Shown piece by piece: positions 5,143 to 6,845 of a DNA stretch of 6,845 nucleotides. A program made the translations under genes and the position numbers. The notes below the pieces were generated by a model. The model did no database searches and was not told the origin of the DNA. It saw only the letters and a list, made by a program, of their open reading frames with translations. The stretch covers positions 1 through 6,845 of the forward strand of contig DSAJ01000122.1 in the NCBI GenBank assembly GCA_011372835.1, in the 5' to 3' direction. Origin of the DNA: Methanomicrobia archaeon (lineage in GTDB: Archaea; Methanobacteriota_B; Thermococci; Methanofastidiosales; NM3). Within the stretch, counting starts at the first letter, position 1. Each line of letters starts with the position of its first letter.

Positions 5143-5775
5143 ATGAGCAAAGAATCATCTCAAACGCACGAAGTGCCCGCACGCTATCCGGTGACCATGT
5201 ACGTCCATGGACGCGCCGTGATTTTCGGCGGCGGGGAGGTGGGAATGAGAAAGGCCGCCTCCCTCGAACGATGCGGCATCCACGTGTGCGTCATCGACCG
5301 TGCCGACGTGGCCCATCATGAACGGATGGAGCACATAAAGGCAGACGTTGATAGGGATTCGTTCAAGCGTTTCATCGACGACACCACCTCGCTTGTAGTA
5401 TGCGCACTTGACGATCCGGCACTCAACGATATGATAGCCGACTACTGCATGGACCGTTCAGTTCCCGTCAACGTTGCCACCAGCCGTTCGAAGGGTTCTG
5501 TTGCATTCCCTGCAATCCTAGACTGCGGGCATGAGCTCTTGGCCGTTTCGTCCTCGAACGCATGCCCCCTGTGCTCCCATGCGCTCAAACGCTACATTGC
5601 CACGGAACTACCAAACATTGCCACATTCTCTCTTCTGATGCACCACCTCTTTGACGAGGGCGTGCTCGATAGGGATATCGTCGCCAGCATACTGGATGAC
5701 GGAACGGCAATGGCGCTCATACGCGAGGGTCGTTTCGAAGACGCACTAGTGCACATCAGGGAAGTGATACTATGA
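5143..5775 (+). CDS. sirC: Precorrin-2 dehydrogenase, SirC-like (sirohydrochlorin synthesis)
   Basis: This 210-residue member of the CysG N-domain/Met8p/SirC family performs NAD-dependent oxidation of precorrin-2 to sirohydrochlorin, feeding siroheme, cobalamin, F430 and Ahb-type haem routes. Residues 15-28 (YPVTMYVHGRAVIF) lead into the Rossmann dinucleotide loop GGGEVGMRKA (29-38). LVVCALDDPALN (84-95) and VPVNVAT (107-113) match the family, and PAIL (123-126) starts the second segment. The Asp that is catalytic in CysG (Asp104) and Met8p (Asp141) aligns with Thr113. SirC, a dehydrogenase without chelatase activity, also lacks an Asp there as I recall it, so dehydrogenase-only function is the better guess. 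The loop that reads SSGGTSP in CysG is SSSNACP here, with Cys141 and Cys144 forming CPLC. The start follows GAGGGAG at 5134-5140. The stop overlaps the hemA start (ATGA), showing translational coupling. Confidence 0.88.
   Translation: MSKESSQTHEVPARYPVTMYVHGRAVIFGGGEVGMRKAASLERCGIHVCVIDRADVAHHERMEHIKADVDRDSFKRFIDDTTSLVVCALDDPALNDMIADYCMDRSVPVNVATSRSKGSVAFPAILDCGHELLAVSSSNACPLCSHALKRYIATELPNIATFSLLMHHLFDEGVLDRDIVASILDDGTAMALIREGRFEDALVHIREVIL
5760..5775 (+). promoter_or_regulatory. hemA: ATGA start-stop overlap and internal Shine-Dalgarno coupling sirC to hemA
   Basis: GGAAGTGAT (5760-5768), one mismatch from the archaeal Shine-Dalgarno GGAGGTGAT, lies within the last codons of sirC. The hemA ATG (5772-5774) overlaps the sirC TGA (5773-5775). 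Together they fix the hemA start and point to coupled translation. Confidence 0.85.
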
Positions 5776-6845
5776 TCGTTGCTGCCAGCGTCACACACGC
5801 GGACCGCTCCACGGCATCCCTCTCGCTCTTCTCCGCAACGCACAGGCAGGAGGAGGAACGCATGCGCTCGATCGTTGACAAGGGCATCGCCGATGAGGTC
5901 GTTGTCATCAAGACATGCAACAGGTATGAGGTCTACATGCATGTCCGTGAGCGCGCGTGGACACCCGAAGCGCTGCGTGACGTCTTTGGCGCCGGATCCG
6001 ACCTCATGAGGGTCCGCAAGGACGGCAGCGCCATACTACATCTCTTCGAGGTCGCTGCCTCACTCGATTCAATGATCGTCGGCGAACACCAGATACTCGG
6101 ACAGGTGCGACGTGCCTTAGACACATCACAGGCCTTGGGATTGGCAGGCGACGCTCTCGCGCCGGTGTTCGAACGCGCCATACGTGCCGGAAGGCGGGTG
6201 CGCTCCGAGACTGAACTGTGCCAGGGAAACGTATCAATGGCGTCGGTGGCCGTGGGACTCGTCGAGCAAAGGCTTGGCACGCTTGTTGGCAAAACCGCTC
6301 TTATCCTCGGGGCCGGGAAGATATCTGGGATGGTGGCAACGCTTCTCTCCACACGGGGCCTTGACACCATATTCGTCACAAACAGGCGCCGCGAGCGCGC
6401 CCAGGCCCTCTCGGAGCTCTCGGGCGCAACGGTCATCGCTTACGAGGCCTTTCGAGAGCACCTGCATCACATGGACATCGTTTTCTGCACATCGTCGGCT
6501 CCACATCCCCTCCTGCATCGGGATGAGCTGGTGCGAGCGTGCGAGTTGCGAACGACCGACATGACGGTCATCGACGTGGCAATGCCGCCAGATGTCGATA
6601 CCGAAGCCATACCCATCTGCAGCATTGACTATATAGCACTTGATGATGTGCGTGACTGTTCGCGGCGCATGCTGGAGCAGCGCTCACAACACATACCCTT
6701 CGCCCAGCGGATCATATCGGAGGAGCTAGGCGCCCTGAAGCGTGAGCGCCTGCTCAGGGAGCGGATGCGCCTGGCGCGCGACATATCCCTCCATGCCGAA
6801 TCGATACGCAGGGACGAACTCGAGAAGCTGTTTTCAGCCCATCAC
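5772..6845 (+). CDS. hemA: Glutamyl-tRNA reductase, C-terminus cut by the window edge
   Basis: There are 358 codons, still open at the window end; the family usually runs about 400-430 residues, so perhaps 40-70 are missing. The enzyme reduces glutamyl-tRNA(Glu) with NADPH to glutamate-1-semialdehyde, the committed step of C5-pathway tetrapyrrole synthesis. The catalytic domain shows VIKTCNRYEVY with nucleophile Cys49, and the signature SLDSMIVGEHQILGQVR (97-113). The NADPH domain starts at LILGAGKISGM (177-187), where the common third glycine of GxGxxG is Ser185. VIDVAMPPDVD and SIDYIALDDV follow, and the arginine- and glutamate-rich tail is the start of the helical dimerisation domain. It is translationally coupled to sirC, placing precorrin-2 oxidation and pathway entry in one operon. 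Further hem genes (hemB, hemL, hemC) may follow, but that is outside the window. Confidence 0.97.
   Translation, partial: MIVAASVTHADRSTASLSLFSATHRQEEERMRSIVDKGIADEVVVIKTCNRYEVYMHVRERAWTPEALRDVFGAGSDLMRVRKDGSAILHLFEVAASLDSMIVGEHQILGQVRRALDTSQALGLAGDALAPVFERAIRAGRRVRSETELCQGNVSMASVAVGLVEQRLGTLVGKTALILGAGKISGMVATLLSTRGLDTIFVTNRRRERAQALSELSGATVIAYEAFREHLHHMDIVFCTSSAPHPLLHRDELVRACELRTTDMTVIDVAMPPDVDTEAIPICSIDYIALDDVRDCSRRMLEQRSQHIPFAQRIISEELGALKRERLLRERMRLARDISLHAESIRRDELEKLFSAHH

Overview
The window looks like a chromosomal segment of an anaerobic archaeon, most likely a methanogenic euryarchaeon (inference, about 80% for archaeal). The reasons are TATA-box-like elements in place of bacterial -35/-10 promoters, a pyrimidine-tract terminator, a TnpB with the archaeal IS1341/IS605 OrfB look, an oxygen-sensitive class III ribonucleotide reductase, an archaemetzincin-family gene, and a sirC-hemA tetrapyrrole pair of the kind found in methanogens. 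The order cannot be fixed from this sequence.

Layout. Positions 1-939 (minus strand) hold an RNA-guided nuclease gene tnpB. It lacks only its extreme C-terminus because the window ends there. Positions 940-1369 are non-coding and carry AT-rich promoter candidates for tnpB (minus) and nrdD (plus), a perfect 9-bp tandem repeat, a 30-bp CRISPR-repeat-like stretch, and a nested stem-loop in the presumed nrdD leader. nrdD (1370-3727, plus) starts at an ATG behind a strong GGAGG and is followed by a T-tract terminator. An archaemetzincin homologue (3841-4413) follows, probably from its own, possibly leaderless, promoter. It keeps all four structural cysteines but has lost every catalytic residue. 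Next come a single-cysteine msrB (4449-4847), a roughly 300-bp gap rich in complementary segments (4848-5142), and a tight sirC-hemA operon (5143 to the window end) whose genes overlap by the four bases ATGA.

How they fit together. HemA makes glutamate-1-semialdehyde at the entry of tetrapyrrole synthesis. SirC oxidises precorrin-2 to sirohydrochlorin, the branch point to siroheme, cobalamin, coenzyme F430 and alternative haem. NrdD supplies dNTPs without oxygen. MsrB repairs oxidised methionine. TnpB is a mobile passenger next to nrdD.

The strongest leads are the catalytically dead archaemetzincin, the SirC with Thr in place of the catalytic Asp and a CPLC motif at the usual Ser-Pro loop, the complementary segments between msrB and sirC, and the structured nrdD leader with its promoter-proximal tandem repeat.
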